A stretch of 64,000 nt of DNA from Dyella_A ginsengisoli (GCF_044904665.1 NZ_JADIKM010000001.1:744001-808000), one strand, 5' to 3'. Positions 16,344-24,844 are shown, counted from the stretch's first letter. The notes: generated by a model not told the origin, from the letters alone. Numbers and translations: made by a program.

Positions 16344-16973
16344 ATGCCAACCAGGCCCCGCAAAACCTCCTTCACCTCGCCCTCCGCTGCTCCGACACAG
16401 CCTATCTTTCGGCTCCGCATCGAGCTCGACAGGACCGAGCCCATGATCTGGCGGCGCATCGAGATGCCGGCCTCATCGACGTTCTGGGAGCTGCATGTGG
16501 CCATCCAAGATGCCTTCGGCTGGTTGGACTATCACTTGCACGAGTTCGAAGTTGGGTCGGTTGCGATTGGGGTTCCCGACGACTACGCAGAGAAGCCCAT
16601 CGTTCCAGGTTGGTCGGCGACCCTGTCCGAACAGCTCGGCAAGGTGCGGACCTGCTCCTATCTGTACGACTTCGGGGATTGCTGGCGACACACCATCCAC
16701 CTAGAAGAAGTCCGGGAGAGCGATGGGGGTGGCTACCCCCGTTGCTTGGCCGGTGAAAATGCCGCCCCACCAGAAGACTGTGGTGGGGTGCATGGCTTTC
16801 AGGAGCTTCTCGACACGCTCAACAAGCCCAGGTCGGCCGCATACCGAGAGTTGCGGGATTGGATGAAAAATAGGCACGCCAAGGTCTATTGGCCCTTCAA
16901 GCCACAAGCCTTTGACCCAGCCGAGGTGGTCTTTCATGACCCGGCCGAGCGGCTCGCCCAACTGGATGCGTGA
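16344..16973 (+). CDS. Plasmid pRiA4b ORF-3 family protein
   Basis: A 209-residue soluble protein. After a Ser/Pro-rich N terminus, IFRLRIELDRTEPMIWRRIEMP, the AIQDAFGWLDYHLHEFEVG block and the YLYDFGDCWRHTIHLEEV block are the hallmark segments of the pRiA4b ORF-3 family. YPRCLAGENAAPPEDCGGVHGF near residue 130 and a final FDPAEVVFHD complete the usual length. The family occurs widely on plasmids and islands and has no proven activity; the Cys/His/Asp pattern hints at metal binding. The exact start is uncertain because no good ribosome-binding site precedes the ATG at 16344. It converges on a membrane-protein gene 14 bp away. Confidence 0.85.
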   Translation: MPTRPRKTSFTSPSAAPTQPIFRLRIELDRTEPMIWRRIEMPASSTFWELHVAIQDAFGWLDYHLHEFEVGSVAIGVPDDYAEKPIVPGWSATLSEQLGKVRTCSYLYDFGDCWRHTIHLEEVRESDGGGYPRCLAGENAAPPEDCGGVHGFQELLDTLNKPRSAAYRELRDWMKNRHAKVYWPFKPQAFDPAEVVFHDPAERLAQLDA

Positions 16974-16987
16974 AGCGACGCTCGCTG

Positions 16988-17425
16988 TTACCAGAGGGCG
17001 ACGCTCTCTTCCCTCAGCTTCACCCGAAGCTTTTCCGCCTGGGTAAAGCAGAACGAGAACATCAAGCCGATGAGGGGCGTGATGGCAGCTGCCGCCAGAA
17101 AGCGCCAAACGGTGATGTGACTCATGTCCAATTTCAGCAGAAGCAGCAGGAAGAGGGCCACGCAGGTGAGCGCCTGCACATAGAAGTGGGCTGAGACAAA
17201 GACTTCGGCCATCCTGCGGATGAGCGGATAGCGAATGGGCGGGGTGGTTTCTCGAACGACGTAGGCCTGAACCTTGCGGCACTGTTCGATGAGAAAGGCG
17301 CCAGTTCCCTTGGGGAAGAGCTTCGAGGCGTGTTTCAGGATCTTCTTTCCTAGGAGGATGGCCGATAAAAGGGCGAGGAGCGCATTCTGTGCGTGTTGGA
17401 CGGAGGCTTGGTCGATGAGGTGCAT
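16988..17425 (-). CDS. Hypothetical membrane protein
   Basis: A 145-residue protein preceded by AAGGGAG. Two or three hydrophobic stretches can be seen: ALLALLSAILLGKKI near residue 15, ALTCVALFLLLLLKL near residue 88 and FLAAAAITPLIGLMFSFCF near residue 110. The segment between the first and second is basic and probably cytoplasmic. No family was recognised. It is a single leftward gene between two rightward genes. The 280-bp gap above it (17426-17705) contains nothing recognisable apart from the promoters of this gene and of the HEPN-like gene. Confidence 0.6.
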   Translation of the reverse strand: MHLIDQASVQHAQNALLALLSAILLGKKILKHASKLFPKGTGAFLIEQCRKVQAYVVRETTPPIRYPLIRRMAEVFVSAHFYVQALTCVALFLLLLLKLDMSHITVWRFLAAAAITPLIGLMFSFCFTQAEKLRVKLREESVALW

Positions 17426-17705
17426 TGAAACTCCCTTTGGGGTTCGCGTGATACGGCGTATGCCGCAAAGGCAAGTCTGAGGCCGGCTTGCACCAACTAT
17501 GCGGCGAAACCTGCCGCTTCTAGCCCTCCTTTTCGACCCAATATCCGTGCACTGCTCCTATGGGTGGTCTCGAACCTCCTTCCGTTGCCGATCTGGCCGA
17601 CTGGCGTCAACATCAGCCGGGATGGGGCTCGAAGGCGACGCGCTCCATATGGATGAGACGGAGCGGATGCTCCGGGCGTAGCACGCAAAAAGGAAGGATG
17701 AAGGT

Positions 17706-18350
17706 ATGGAGCAGCAAAAACATGGTCTTCAAGTGCGCGACGAGGCGGGCGACCTTCTTCTGGACGTCGGTCCGCATGTCATCAAGAGCCGGCCAGCCTT
17801 CGCCGAGAAGGTAGGTGTAATCGCGGCATCATGGTCGCAGGCAGAGGTCAATCTGAACTGCCTGTTTGCTGCTTTGATGGGAACGACAACAGAGCTCGTG
17901 GCCGAAAAGCTTGAGAAGGCGCTTAGCGGAGAGAGGGCGAGCGCATTTGCGAAGAAGATTGTCGCGAAGGCTCTTGTAGGGGCGGAGCTGGAATCCCTGA
18001 ACGAAATGCTCGATCGCCTTGATGCGGTTCGCCTCAGACGTAATCGTGTCCAACATGACGCCTGGGCCTTCAAGCCAAGCGACAGCGACCGACTTTTCGC
18101 CATCCATGCCAACGACTATCTCGACCTGGCGACAAGGTTGGTGGCCGTAAATGAAGCGGAAGACCCCGCTCGGGCCAAGGGAGCGATCGAGGCGGTGATG
18201 GCTTTTGCTGCGAATGTTTCTTCTGGCTACACCATTGAAGAGTTGGACAGCATCGATGCCGAAATCAACGCCGTATCCAAGTCTCTTCTGCAAGCGATGC
18301 TTCATCACATCCGGCCTGGATCTCGAAAGGAAGTTGGGAGTGGGCCATGA
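17706..18350 (+). CDS. HEPN-like protein coupled to a NYN/PIN nuclease
   Basis: A 214-residue helical protein, with GAAGG before the ATG. The helix KVGVIAASWSQAEVNLNCLFAALMG (residues about 35-59) and the later LDAVRLRRNRVQHDAW (residues 105-120) frame a HEPN-like fold. R112 and H117 give the RX4H motif in the typical RNxxxH form seen in active HEPN RNases. The stop codon overlaps the start of the next gene (ATGA), so the pair is translationally coupled. The partner is a NYN/PIN-domain protein, making this a two-nuclease RNA-cutting operon. No antitoxin of the MNT type is present, so the partner might instead control this protein. Function inferred from motif and context. Confidence 0.6.
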   Translation: MEQQKHGLQVRDEAGDLLLDVGPHVIKSRPAFAEKVGVIAASWSQAEVNLNCLFAALMGTTTELVAEKLEKALSGERASAFAKKIVAKALVGAELESLNEMLDRLDAVRLRRNRVQHDAWAFKPSDSDRLFAIHANDYLDLATRLVAVNEAEDPARAKGAIEAVMAFAANVSSGYTIEELDSIDAEINAVSKSLLQAMLHHIRPGSRKEVGSGP

Positions 18351-18949
18351 AGAACAACTACGTCCTCATCGACTACGAGAACGTGCAGCCCAAAAGCTTG
18401 GCTGCGCTGAGGGGTGAGCACGTCTTCAAGGTGTATCTGTTCGTAGGGGCCAGCCAGGCTAAGGTCACCTTCGAGGTGGCCGAAGCCATGCAGGCGCTGG
18501 GCGAGCATGCGCGGTACATCAAGATCTCAGGCAACGGCCCCAATGCGCTGGACTTCCACATCGCGTACTACATCGGGCAGTTGGCGGCCCAAGACCCCAA
18601 CGCGTTCTTCCACATCATCAGCAAGGACTCGGGCTTTGACCCCCTCATCAAGCACTTGAAGGCCCAAAAGGTCTTCGCCTGCCGATCCAAAGACATTGGC
18701 GATATCCCGATGCTCAAAGTTGGCCATGTCGCCAAGGCAGGGAAGGTCGAAGACAAGCTGGCGTTGATCCTGGCCAACCTTCGTCAGAGGGGCGCCGCCA
18801 AGCCCCGTTCGATCAAAACCCTGGCCAGCACCATCGGTGCGCTGTTCGCCAAGCAGCTGACCGAAGATGAGATCTCGGCGTTGGTGGAGGGATTGAAGGA
18901 CGCTGGCCACATCAGTGTGGTGGGGGCGAAGGTGACCTACTACCTGTGA
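18347..18949 (+). CDS. NYN/PIN-domain ribonuclease
   Basis: A 200-residue protein. Residues 1-110 form a PIN-like NYN domain: YVLIDYENVQP at residues 5-15 (D9, N12), ALDFHIAYYIGQL at 67-79 (D69) and FHIISKDSGFDPLIKHL at 88-104 (D94, D98). These acidic residues bind the catalytic metals. The C-terminal part contains a small helical domain ending LVEGLKDAGHISVVG, which looks like a winged-helix or LOTUS-like RNA-binding module. Its start overlaps the stop of the HEPN-like gene by 4 bp. Family members cut structured RNA. The architecture, a NYN nuclease plus a C-terminal helix-turn-helix-like part, recurs in islands and phage-defence loci, but no named system was recognised. Confidence 0.8.
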   Translation: MKNNYVLIDYENVQPKSLAALRGEHVFKVYLFVGASQAKVTFEVAEAMQALGEHARYIKISGNGPNALDFHIAYYIGQLAAQDPNAFFHIISKDSGFDPLIKHLKAQKVFACRSKDIGDIPMLKVGHVAKAGKVEDKLALILANLRQRGAAKPRSIKTLASTIGALFAKQLTEDEISALVEGLKDAGHISVVGAKVTYYL

Positions 18950-19065
18950 GCCATGCGTGGGCTGCTGGCGTATCAGACCCTGCCCGGCCGCTACCCCAGC
19001 GTCTCCGCCTCTGAGACTCCCCAACCTCAAGCTAAGGTCAGCGATGATCTCTGGGGAGTGGCCTT

Positions 19066-19407
19066 ATGTCTTATGCAACAAAGATGCAGCTTCGGATGCT
19101 GGTTCCATGCTTGGCGCCTTTGGCGTTCACCTTGCTGATTGCTTGGGCGGTCAGCGTCCTTGAGGGCCTGCCCGGGAGGCTCGGGGGCCATCCCGTAGAG
19201 TCGATGCTCCCGGACTACATTCTGTTGGCGGGCCTTTCTCTCACATCTCTCCTGACAATTGTTCAGGGCATCCGTGTATGGCGGTGGACCAAGGGCGAGG
19301 GCGATCTTTGCTATGTCTGCGGGTGTCTTCTGGGTTTTGAAAAGCTGGGCAGGCGGGGCGTGTATAGGCCGTGCCTTGGATGCAACGCGAGTCATCCCGT
19401 CGGCTGA
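19066..19407 (+). CDS. Small membrane protein with C-terminal zinc-ribbon-like cysteines
   Basis: A 113-residue protein, with GGGGAGTGG before its ATG. Two transmembrane helices are visible (LVPCLAPLAFTLLIAWAV near residue 12 and YILLAGLSLTSLLTIVQGI near residue 50). A cytoplasmic tail follows with CYVCGC at about residue 84 and PCLGC near the end, a spacing compatible with a treble-clef or zinc-ribbon site. The family was not recognised. It is followed after 21 bp by another small membrane protein in the same direction, so the two may form an operon that works together at the inner membrane. Confidence 0.6.
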   Translation: MSYATKMQLRMLVPCLAPLAFTLLIAWAVSVLEGLPGRLGGHPVESMLPDYILLAGLSLTSLLTIVQGIRVWRWTKGEGDLCYVCGCLLGFEKLGRRGVYRPCLGCNASHPVG

Positions 19408-19428
19408 TGTCGCCTAGGAGGGTCGAAC

Positions 19429-19713
19429 ATGTGGCGCAACACCTTCATCGCGGTGCGCTGGGCACTGGTGGCGGCATCGATTGTCACCGGAGGTGTCTCG
19501 GCGCTGCTTTGGTATCGATCCGCTCAGGTCTCCCATGACCCCTTCATGGGGCGTGTGGAACCAGCTGACGCCGCTTTCGCGCATGAGCTTAGGCTAGGGG
19601 CCCTCATGCGTGATTCCATGGATGTTTCCAGGCTCAACAGAAAGGCGGCGCTGTTGACCGCGTGGTCGATAGGTCTCAGCGCGCTCGCCTCTATCGTCGG
19701 AGCGTTCGTCTAG
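19429..19713 (+). CDS. Small two-helix membrane protein
   Basis: A 94-residue protein with an excellent AGGAGG ribosome-binding site. It has one hydrophobic helix near the N terminus (WALVAASIVTGGVSALLWY) and another at the C terminus (LLTAWSIGLSALASIVGAF), with about 45 polar residues between, probably periplasmic. No homologous family is evident. It is 21 bp downstream of the zinc-ribbon-like membrane protein and likely co-expressed with it. No function can be assigned. Confidence 0.55.
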   Translation: MWRNTFIAVRWALVAASIVTGGVSALLWYRSAQVSHDPFMGRVEPADAAFAHELRLGALMRDSMDVSRLNRKAALLTAWSIGLSALASIVGAFV

Positions 19714-19882
19714 CTTATCCAATGTGGTTTCCGTTGGTTGATCGATGACACTGAGCCGCTAGCTACCAATTGAAGATAGAGCGACTGAGCAAGTTTCTTG
19801 CACAGGTCATTTATCCATCAACATCTGGACATTTCCAGAATTTGGATATAGTGGCTTTTCGAACGCGATAAACGGACTGGAT

Positions 19883-21235
19883 ATGATGGGTAAGGATAAA
19901 GATGAGCGCAGCACCCTGCCGGGTGAAGTTTCACCCCAAGAAACTCTTCCCCATGACGAGCCAACCGGTTCTGACGGTGTGGCGGATACGGCGCCGCATG
20001 ACATCTCCGGCGCTACTGGAACATCCGAAAAAGATGCACTCCTGGCCGCCCATCACGCACGCGATTACCTAGGAAGTATTACGAAACATCCCGTTGCCTT
20101 TTCAAAAGCATTTGCAGCTGCTGAGCCGGTTTGGATGAAAGCGGTTCAGAAACATCAGGACGCCTTGGGTTTCGGTGTCAGGAATTCTCCTTTCGAGAAG
20201 TTTTCAAAATTGGCCTTTCCCACTCACGCGTTGGGCCAAGCAGTGCGTGAGTCGCCTTGGCAGAGGTTTGCGAAGGAAAATTCCTTTGTCTTAGGGGCAT
20301 TGACCAAGACTTTCCCCATTGGCTCTGTGATGAAGGACCCCCTTCCCTCATTCAATCTGGCGAGCTCGATGGCAGAGCCTGTCTGGACGAAAGCGATGCG
20401 GGAGCGTCGGAGCGAATTCCTGGATGTCGTTGAGCGAGTCAGTAAATCCGCTTTTGTCTTCTCTCCGATGTTGGAGCAAGCAAGAAAGTTTCAGGAGCAG
20501 TTTGCATCTCAGTTTAAAGCATTTGACAGCTCGTTTTTCTCGGCAAGTCAGCAATTCGCCGACATTGCGCGCCGTTTTAAAGCATATCCTGAAGAGGTGC
20601 GCGAAGGTCTGGCAGTCATGGGGAAGCATGGATGGTGCCTTGACTTCGACATGGGCGCATCTGCGCCCATCAGATTCAAGAATCTGGTAGAAGAGGAGCG
20701 TGTTCAAGAAGCACACCAAGAGATGGTTTGCCACTTTGATGCTCGCGTTGACTCGATCAAGCAGGAGCTGTGCGATCTCTATCCCAAAAGGCAGCACATC
20801 ATCGAGGCCGCCTTTGAGGCGTATGCAAACGCTCAATACATTTTGGCCATACCGACCATCCTTGCCCAGATAGATGGCATTTGCCTGGACGTGGTCGATG
20901 CTCACTTTTTTATGGCTAAAGGTAGGAAGAAGGTAAAAGACCACGTCATGAGCATTGCAAGCGGGAGCATTTCGAGTGCTTTTCTAGCACCGTTCGAGAT
21001 TGGGTTGGAGGTTTCGTTGTCGGAGCGCGACAGGCCAGAGGGCTTTTCCGGTCTCAATCGCCATATGGTGTTGCACGGAGAATCGGTTGATTACGGGACC
21101 AAGGAAAATTGCTTGAAGGCGATCTCCGTCCTGAATTACATCTCCCAGTCCATCCAGCGGGTTTTGGGTGATGAAGAGGAGAACCAGCCCGCACAGCTTG
21201 TCAACGAGGTGGCGGAACAGGGTCCCGACTCCTGA
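19883..21235 (+). CDS. Large helical protein with C-terminal RX4H (HEPN-like) segment
   Basis: A 450-residue soluble protein. The first 230 residues are low in recognisable motifs but contain repeated short units such as AAAEPVWMKAVQ and SSMAEPVWTKAM, and SPFEKFSKLAF and SPWQRFAKE, suggesting internal duplication. The C-terminal 170 residues are helical and end in GLNRHMVLHGESVDYGTKE, where R393 and H398 form an RX4H motif; the RHxxLHGxxxDYGT context is one I associate with HEPN-like proteins of unknown function. No signal peptide or membrane segment was found. It converges on a PIN-like gene at 21325. Probably an RNase-type effector; the N-terminal repeats may be the sensor or inhibitor-binding part. 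Confidence 0.55.
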   Translation: MMGKDKDERSTLPGEVSPQETLPHDEPTGSDGVADTAPHDISGATGTSEKDALLAAHHARDYLGSITKHPVAFSKAFAAAEPVWMKAVQKHQDALGFGVRNSPFEKFSKLAFPTHALGQAVRESPWQRFAKENSFVLGALTKTFPIGSVMKDPLPSFNLASSMAEPVWTKAMRERRSEFLDVVERVSKSAFVFSPMLEQARKFQEQFASQFKAFDSSFFSASQQFADIARRFKAYPEEVREGLAVMGKHGWCLDFDMGASAPIRFKNLVEEERVQEAHQEMVCHFDARVDSIKQELCDLYPKRQHIIEAAFEAYANAQYILAIPTILAQIDGICLDVVDAHFFMAKGRKKVKDHVMSIASGSISSAFLAPFEIGLEVSLSERDRPEGFSGLNRHMVLHGESVDYGTKENCLKAISVLNYISQSIQRVLGDEEENQPAQLVNEVAEQGPDS

Positions 21236-21324
21236 GGTTGCCTGTGTCAGACCGTCGTTAGGCTTGGGGTTTTTGGCTTGAAAGCTGAGCGGGGTGGTGA
21301 GTTGATCATGCTCATCTTCCTGCT

Positions 21325-22500
21325 CTAACGCGTAGTCAGGCCGGCTCTCGCACTCCTGCTGGCATGAGTCGACCCTATAAGTTCGGGCAGGTCAGCTAAA
21401 GATGGTGCGAATTGCGCAGGAAATCCTAGGTCAGTTCGCTTCAACACGCTGTGGGCGAAGGAGTCCACCCGAATGATATCAACATACGGAACAAATAGAA
21501 GGTGCATAGCGTCTGCAAAGTCGCTGCCCGCCTTCTTGTGGGGGTTTCTTGGTCTCTGGGGAAGGGCTGACGCAAGAAGCAACTCGCCGATGAACGTGTA
21601 TGCGCAAAAAATTGAAGGTGCCTTGGCGCGGAAGAATTCTTCGATAGGAAGATCGGGTGTGATAGATATGTTATCAGTGCTGCTTTTGTCTACTATCTTC
21701 TGATAAGCGTTGCGCAGTTCAAATTTATAAGATTTTTCAACTATTTTTGCGGCGTCAACTGTTGGAATTGTGCTTTGATCAAATGTTGATCTCATTTTTT
21801 CGTAAAGATTTATTAGCGATTCTTGCGTACTCCTGTTTCCTGCCCTTAGCCCATCTGAAAAATTATGATTGTATTTCCAGTTATCGCTTAGCCAAGTTGA
21901 TAGCTGAACGATATCCCGCATTCCTTCGAGGATAGCTTGCCTTAATTGCGGCCACGTGGAGTTGTCGCGAATGAACATTTCAATGGCGGCCCTCCCGCCA
22001 CGAAATAATGGGTATTTTTGCAGCAGTTCGTCGACGCATGTCTTATAGAAGGCAGGTTCCACCTTTGCGGAGATCCTCTTGGAGAGTGCGCGGCGCATCT
22101 TTCTGTTGGTTGAGTTTTCTATTACCCATTTATCGAGCTCCGCTTTAATATTTGGGCGTTCCATTTCAAAGCGGGGGTGCCACTCCGTCCAATCGAGCAC
22201 AGCCGATGATCCACCCAAGACTGTCATTTCATGTTCGAAGATAGTTGAGCCGGAAGGGAGATGGTTATCTCCGCACATTTCTGCGATTGTGCGGATCCGT
22301 TCTAGCCCTTTGTCGATGACTCTCGGTTCGGTCGGAAGCGCTTCGAAGAAGAGTACGTCACTGAATACAAAACGGGCGGTGCCTTGATCGCGGAGAGCGA
22401 GCAACCGCTGCTTGATGGGTAGAGACGCCTCGTAGTCTGGGTGAGACGGCGAAAATCTGGAGAAATCCTGGCTATCTAGGTACACGACGACTGGTCTCAT
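21325..22500 (-). CDS. Predicted PIN-like nuclease protein
   Basis: A 391-residue protein. The first strand VVVYLDSQDFSRFS supplies the N-terminal Asp expected of a PIN fold. The C-terminal SDFADAMHLLFVPYVDIIRVD block supplies the DxxH...D...D residues of the active site near residues 325-350. The central 200 residues are helical and replace the compact PIN helices, so this is a large PIN-like family. The gene is AT-rich in its middle part compared with the ends. It converges on the HEPN-like gene at 19883. Function: presumably an RNA-cutting enzyme. The PIN assignment rests on motif spacing only and would need a structure-based comparison. Confidence 0.5.
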   Translation of the reverse strand: MRPVVVYLDSQDFSRFSPSHPDYEASLPIKQRLLALRDQGTARFVFSDVLFFEALPTEPRVIDKGLERIRTIAEMCGDNHLPSGSTIFEHEMTVLGGSSAVLDWTEWHPRFEMERPNIKAELDKWVIENSTNRKMRRALSKRISAKVEPAFYKTCVDELLQKYPLFRGGRAAIEMFIRDNSTWPQLRQAILEGMRDIVQLSTWLSDNWKYNHNFSDGLRAGNRSTQESLINLYEKMRSTFDQSTIPTVDAAKIVEKSYKFELRNAYQKIVDKSSTDNISITPDLPIEEFFRAKAPSIFCAYTFIGELLLASALPQRPRNPHKKAGSDFADAMHLLFVPYVDIIRVDSFAHSVLKRTDLGFPAQFAPSLADLPELIGSTHASRSARAGLTTR

Positions 22501-22698
22501 CGCTCATTCCTTTCAACGATTGACCCAGCCTAAGCTGGGCCTGTCTCAACAGGCAAGATGCTCAGCTAGGTTGCGAGCTCTGAAATTCGAACACTTCGGA
22601 ACAGAGTGTCGTGACTAGGGTGGGCAAGCAGTCAGGCTCGTCCTCGCTGGGATGCTGGCGTGCCGCTGACGAAGCAGACCGTTGCGCCGAGCAAAAAA

Positions 22699-22725
22699 AA
22701 GGCTGCCAAGAAGGCAGCCTTTTTA
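22699..22725 (-). terminator. Rho-independent terminator downstream of the H-NS gene
   Basis: AAGGCTGCC pairs with GGCAGCCTT over a 5-base loop. On the minus strand the stem is followed by a run of eight T residues, and on the plus strand by five, so it may act in both directions. It lies 356 bp beyond the H-NS stop and 60 bp beyond the small doubtful ORF. Confidence 0.75.
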
Positions 22726-22784
22726 GATTTGGCGCGGGGTGGGGACGAGCCCCGGGACTCTTGGAAAAGCGAGTTTGCGTTTGC

Positions 22785-23003
22785 TCATCTCTTCGCTGAC
22801 ATGGATACGTTTGGCCCCCGCAGAACCCCCTTAGTACCCACACCTTTTTCATGAGATGCCATGTTGTGCCCTCCATCAGAGCTTTCAAACGCGTGAAAAA
22901 CACCATCTAGCGTTACTGCTACTGCGATACGGGCCAAAGCGGTATCCATGCCACACGCGAAGCAAATGAGCTCAGCAAAAAACGCTTTTACTACTGCTCC
23001 CAA
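22785..23003 (-). CDS. Doubtful small ORF between H-NS and its terminator
   Basis: A 72-codon frame starting at a TTG, or a 54-codon frame from the ATG at 22949. It lies on the same strand as the H-NS gene and stops 60 bp before the terminator, which is the only support for it. There is no ribosome-binding site and no recognised family. It could be the remains of a longer gene. Confidence 0.25.
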   Translation of the reverse strand: MGAVVKAFFAELICFACGMDTALARIAVAVTLDGVFHAFESSDGGHNMASHEKGVGTKGVLRGPNVSMSAKR

Positions 23004-23080
23004 GCTGTTTGACTTTTTTTGGTCTCAGGGGCGAGGTTACACCTTTCGCCTTTATGGGAAAAGGTAGGCCTATCAGTGGA

Positions 23081-23485
23081 TTACTTCTTAGCAGCCTTCT
23101 TGGCCGGAGCCTTCTTCGCCGCTTTCTTGGCGGGCGCGGTCTTCGCCGTGGCACCAGCAATCAAGAGGCTGTCGGCCGTGACACCCTTCTTCTTCAAGGC
23201 ATCAACGAACCACGTCGGGCGCTTACCCCGGCCAGACCAAGTCTGGGCCGCGTTGTCGGGGTTGCGGTACTTCGGCGCAACCACAGCCTTCGGACCCTTG
23301 GCGACCTTGCCGCCGCGCGTCGGATAGACCTCACCAATGGTCAGGCCAGCGCCCGCGAGGATGCCATCGATCTTGGCCCGCACTTCCTTGACGTGATTCT
23401 TCCGCGCGGATTCCATCTGCGCTTCGGCGTTCTTGATGAGCGCTTGGAGTTCAGCGGGGGAAAGTGAATCGAGATTGATAGCCAT
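23081..23485 (-). CDS. H-NS family nucleoid protein (XrvA-type)
   Basis: A 134-residue xenogeneic silencer. The N-terminal helix (SLSPAELQALIKNAEAQMESARK) is the oligomerisation part. KYRNPDNAAQTWSGRGKRPTWF at residues about 72-93 is the H-NS DNA-binding signature with the QTWSGRGKRP hook that inserts into the AT-rich minor groove. The C-terminal tail is an Ala/Lys/Pro repeat (KKAPAKKAAKK), as in Xanthomonas XrvA-like proteins. GAGAGGA precedes the ATG. Carried on the island, it would be expected to silence the AT-rich cargo genes and reduce fitness cost. Its promoter region 23486-23764 is AT-rich, so autorepression is likely. Confidence 0.92.
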   Translation of the reverse strand: MAINLDSLSPAELQALIKNAEAQMESARKNHVKEVRAKIDGILAGAGLTIGEVYPTRGGKVAKGPKAVVAPKYRNPDNAAQTWSGRGKRPTWFVDALKKKGVTADSLLIAGATAKTAPAKKAAKKAPAKKAAKK

Positions 23486-23764
23486 GTTGGTCCTCTCAAA
23501 GGGTTAGTTACGTAGACAGTCTACCTGAACGGTATTGGAAATACCCCACACACCTTGTCAGCTTTTCCCTACATAAAATTTGCGAGGCAGTAGACATTCT
23601 CGCGAGAAAATATTTCAAGCGTCGAGTTCATTGCGGGGCGTGGCGCGGCTGACAATTGCACCGCTGCTCGCAAGTTGCGCATTTGAATTTCCGTCAGGAG
23701 CGGTCAGTGGCCGCTAGTGAATAATTCTTCTTCATTCAGTCTTTCATGTTCTGGTGGAGGATTT

Positions 23765-24844
23765 ATGCGATCAGTATTTAATCTACCCATTGCTCTTTTC
23801 CTTTCCTTGTTGGCATCCGGGTGTGCCAACATCAAGTCGCAAAGGGTAAACGAGGGGGCTGCTGGTTACGATGGTCTCATCTACCATCTTCCCCTGAAGG
23901 ATATCAGGCTATCCGTAACTGTGGCTGACGATTCCCAAGGTTCGGGAGCAACAAAAATATATACGCCTAACGTGGAGGCTGGCGAAGCTTATCCGGATAT
24001 GAGCTCCTCGTTTCTTATGACGATATCTAGAAGCGAGTTTGGATCGAACTCGCTGGAAATTTCGGTTAGCACATCAGGGTTGCTTAGCGTAAGTAAATCT
24101 ACTTCAACAAGTGCGGTGGATGACATTGCAAAGAGCATTGCTTCTTCAATGGCTTCAAGGCGGCTCGACTTGTTCTTCAATCTCGGGCGGATTGTGGCTT
24201 CACCAGATCAATCATGCCCCGTCAGTGGGGTTTATAGTCGGCTTGTGACTTTCGATGAATTAAAAAAATCCGATCAGAATTTATGTGGATTTGATTTTCA
24301 TGTTACGAGCAACGCTTCTCGCCTTCCCAGTCCGACAATAAATGATGTCGCACCGTTGCCCAATGGTGGTGTGGCGGGCAACGCGATGGCGCTAGGCAGG
24401 GTGTATAGCGGCATCTATTATAGACAGGCGATCCCAGTTCACATTGAGGCTACTCAGGCCTCGTTGAGGCAACTTGTTAGAGGCTTTATTGTATTTATTC
24501 CTGATGAGAATGCTGTCTATAAGTTGCCCGTTCCTAGAAATTTTTTCGCAAACAACTCAACGAATATCACACTCTCTGATGGTATGCCCACTGGGTACAA
24601 TCCTCAAAAGAATAGTGAGGTGCTTGGTCTTTTCAAAATTCCTGCTGATGTCATTGGTGCCTACTTCGAGGCATTCGGAAAGCTTTTCACGGCTTTTGGG
24701 GACGCGAAAAAAAGTGAGGCAGCGGCAAGCGCAAATGTTGCATATCTTCAATTGCAAGAGTCGAAAACACAGCTTTGCCTCAAGGCGATTGCGGCAAATG
24801 ATGCGGATGGCATAAAGGCTTCATGCCCCACATCAGCAGAATGA
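23765..24844 (+). CDS. Predicted lipoprotein of unknown function
   Basis: A 359-residue secreted protein when started at the ATG at 23765, which follows GGAGG by 4 bp; an upstream frame start at 23717 has no such site. The signal peptide MRSVFNLPIALFLSLLASGC ends in the lipobox LASGC, so the mature protein is lipid-anchored at its Cys. The remaining 340 residues look beta-rich (ITLSDGMPTGYNP, IPVHIEATQ) with an Ala/Ser-rich C terminus. No family was recognised. It is AT-rich, a single-gene unit and the last gene before the right boundary of the island. Perhaps a surface or exclusion factor of the element; this cannot be tested from sequence. Confidence 0.7.
   Translation: MRSVFNLPIALFLSLLASGCANIKSQRVNEGAAGYDGLIYHLPLKDIRLSVTVADDSQGSGATKIYTPNVEAGEAYPDMSSSFLMTISRSEFGSNSLEISVSTSGLLSVSKSTSTSAVDDIAKSIASSMASRRLDLFFNLGRIVASPDQSCPVSGVYSRLVTFDELKKSDQNLCGFDFHVTSNASRLPSPTINDVAPLPNGGVAGNAMALGRVYSGIYYRQAIPVHIEATQASLRQLVRGFIVFIPDENAVYKLPVPRNFFANNSTNITLSDGMPTGYNPQKNSEVLGLFKIPADVIGAYFEAFGKLFTAFGDAKKSEAAASANVAYLQLQESKTQLCLKAIAANDADGIKASCPTSAE

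Larger units (their letters stand above)
22501..23080. other. 580-bp gap between the PIN-like and H-NS genes
   Basis: The stretch holds a strong terminator at about 22699-22725 and one doubtful minus-strand reading frame of 72 codons (22785-23003). The plus-strand frame over the terminator (AlaLys-rich) is an artefact of the hairpin sequence. Nothing else was recognised. Confidence 0.5.

Noticed and set aside
22660..22854. Plus-strand frame giving a Lys/Ala-rich peptide resembling an H-NS tail
   Set aside because: The AlaLys run is produced by the terminator hairpin at 22699-22725; no start site.
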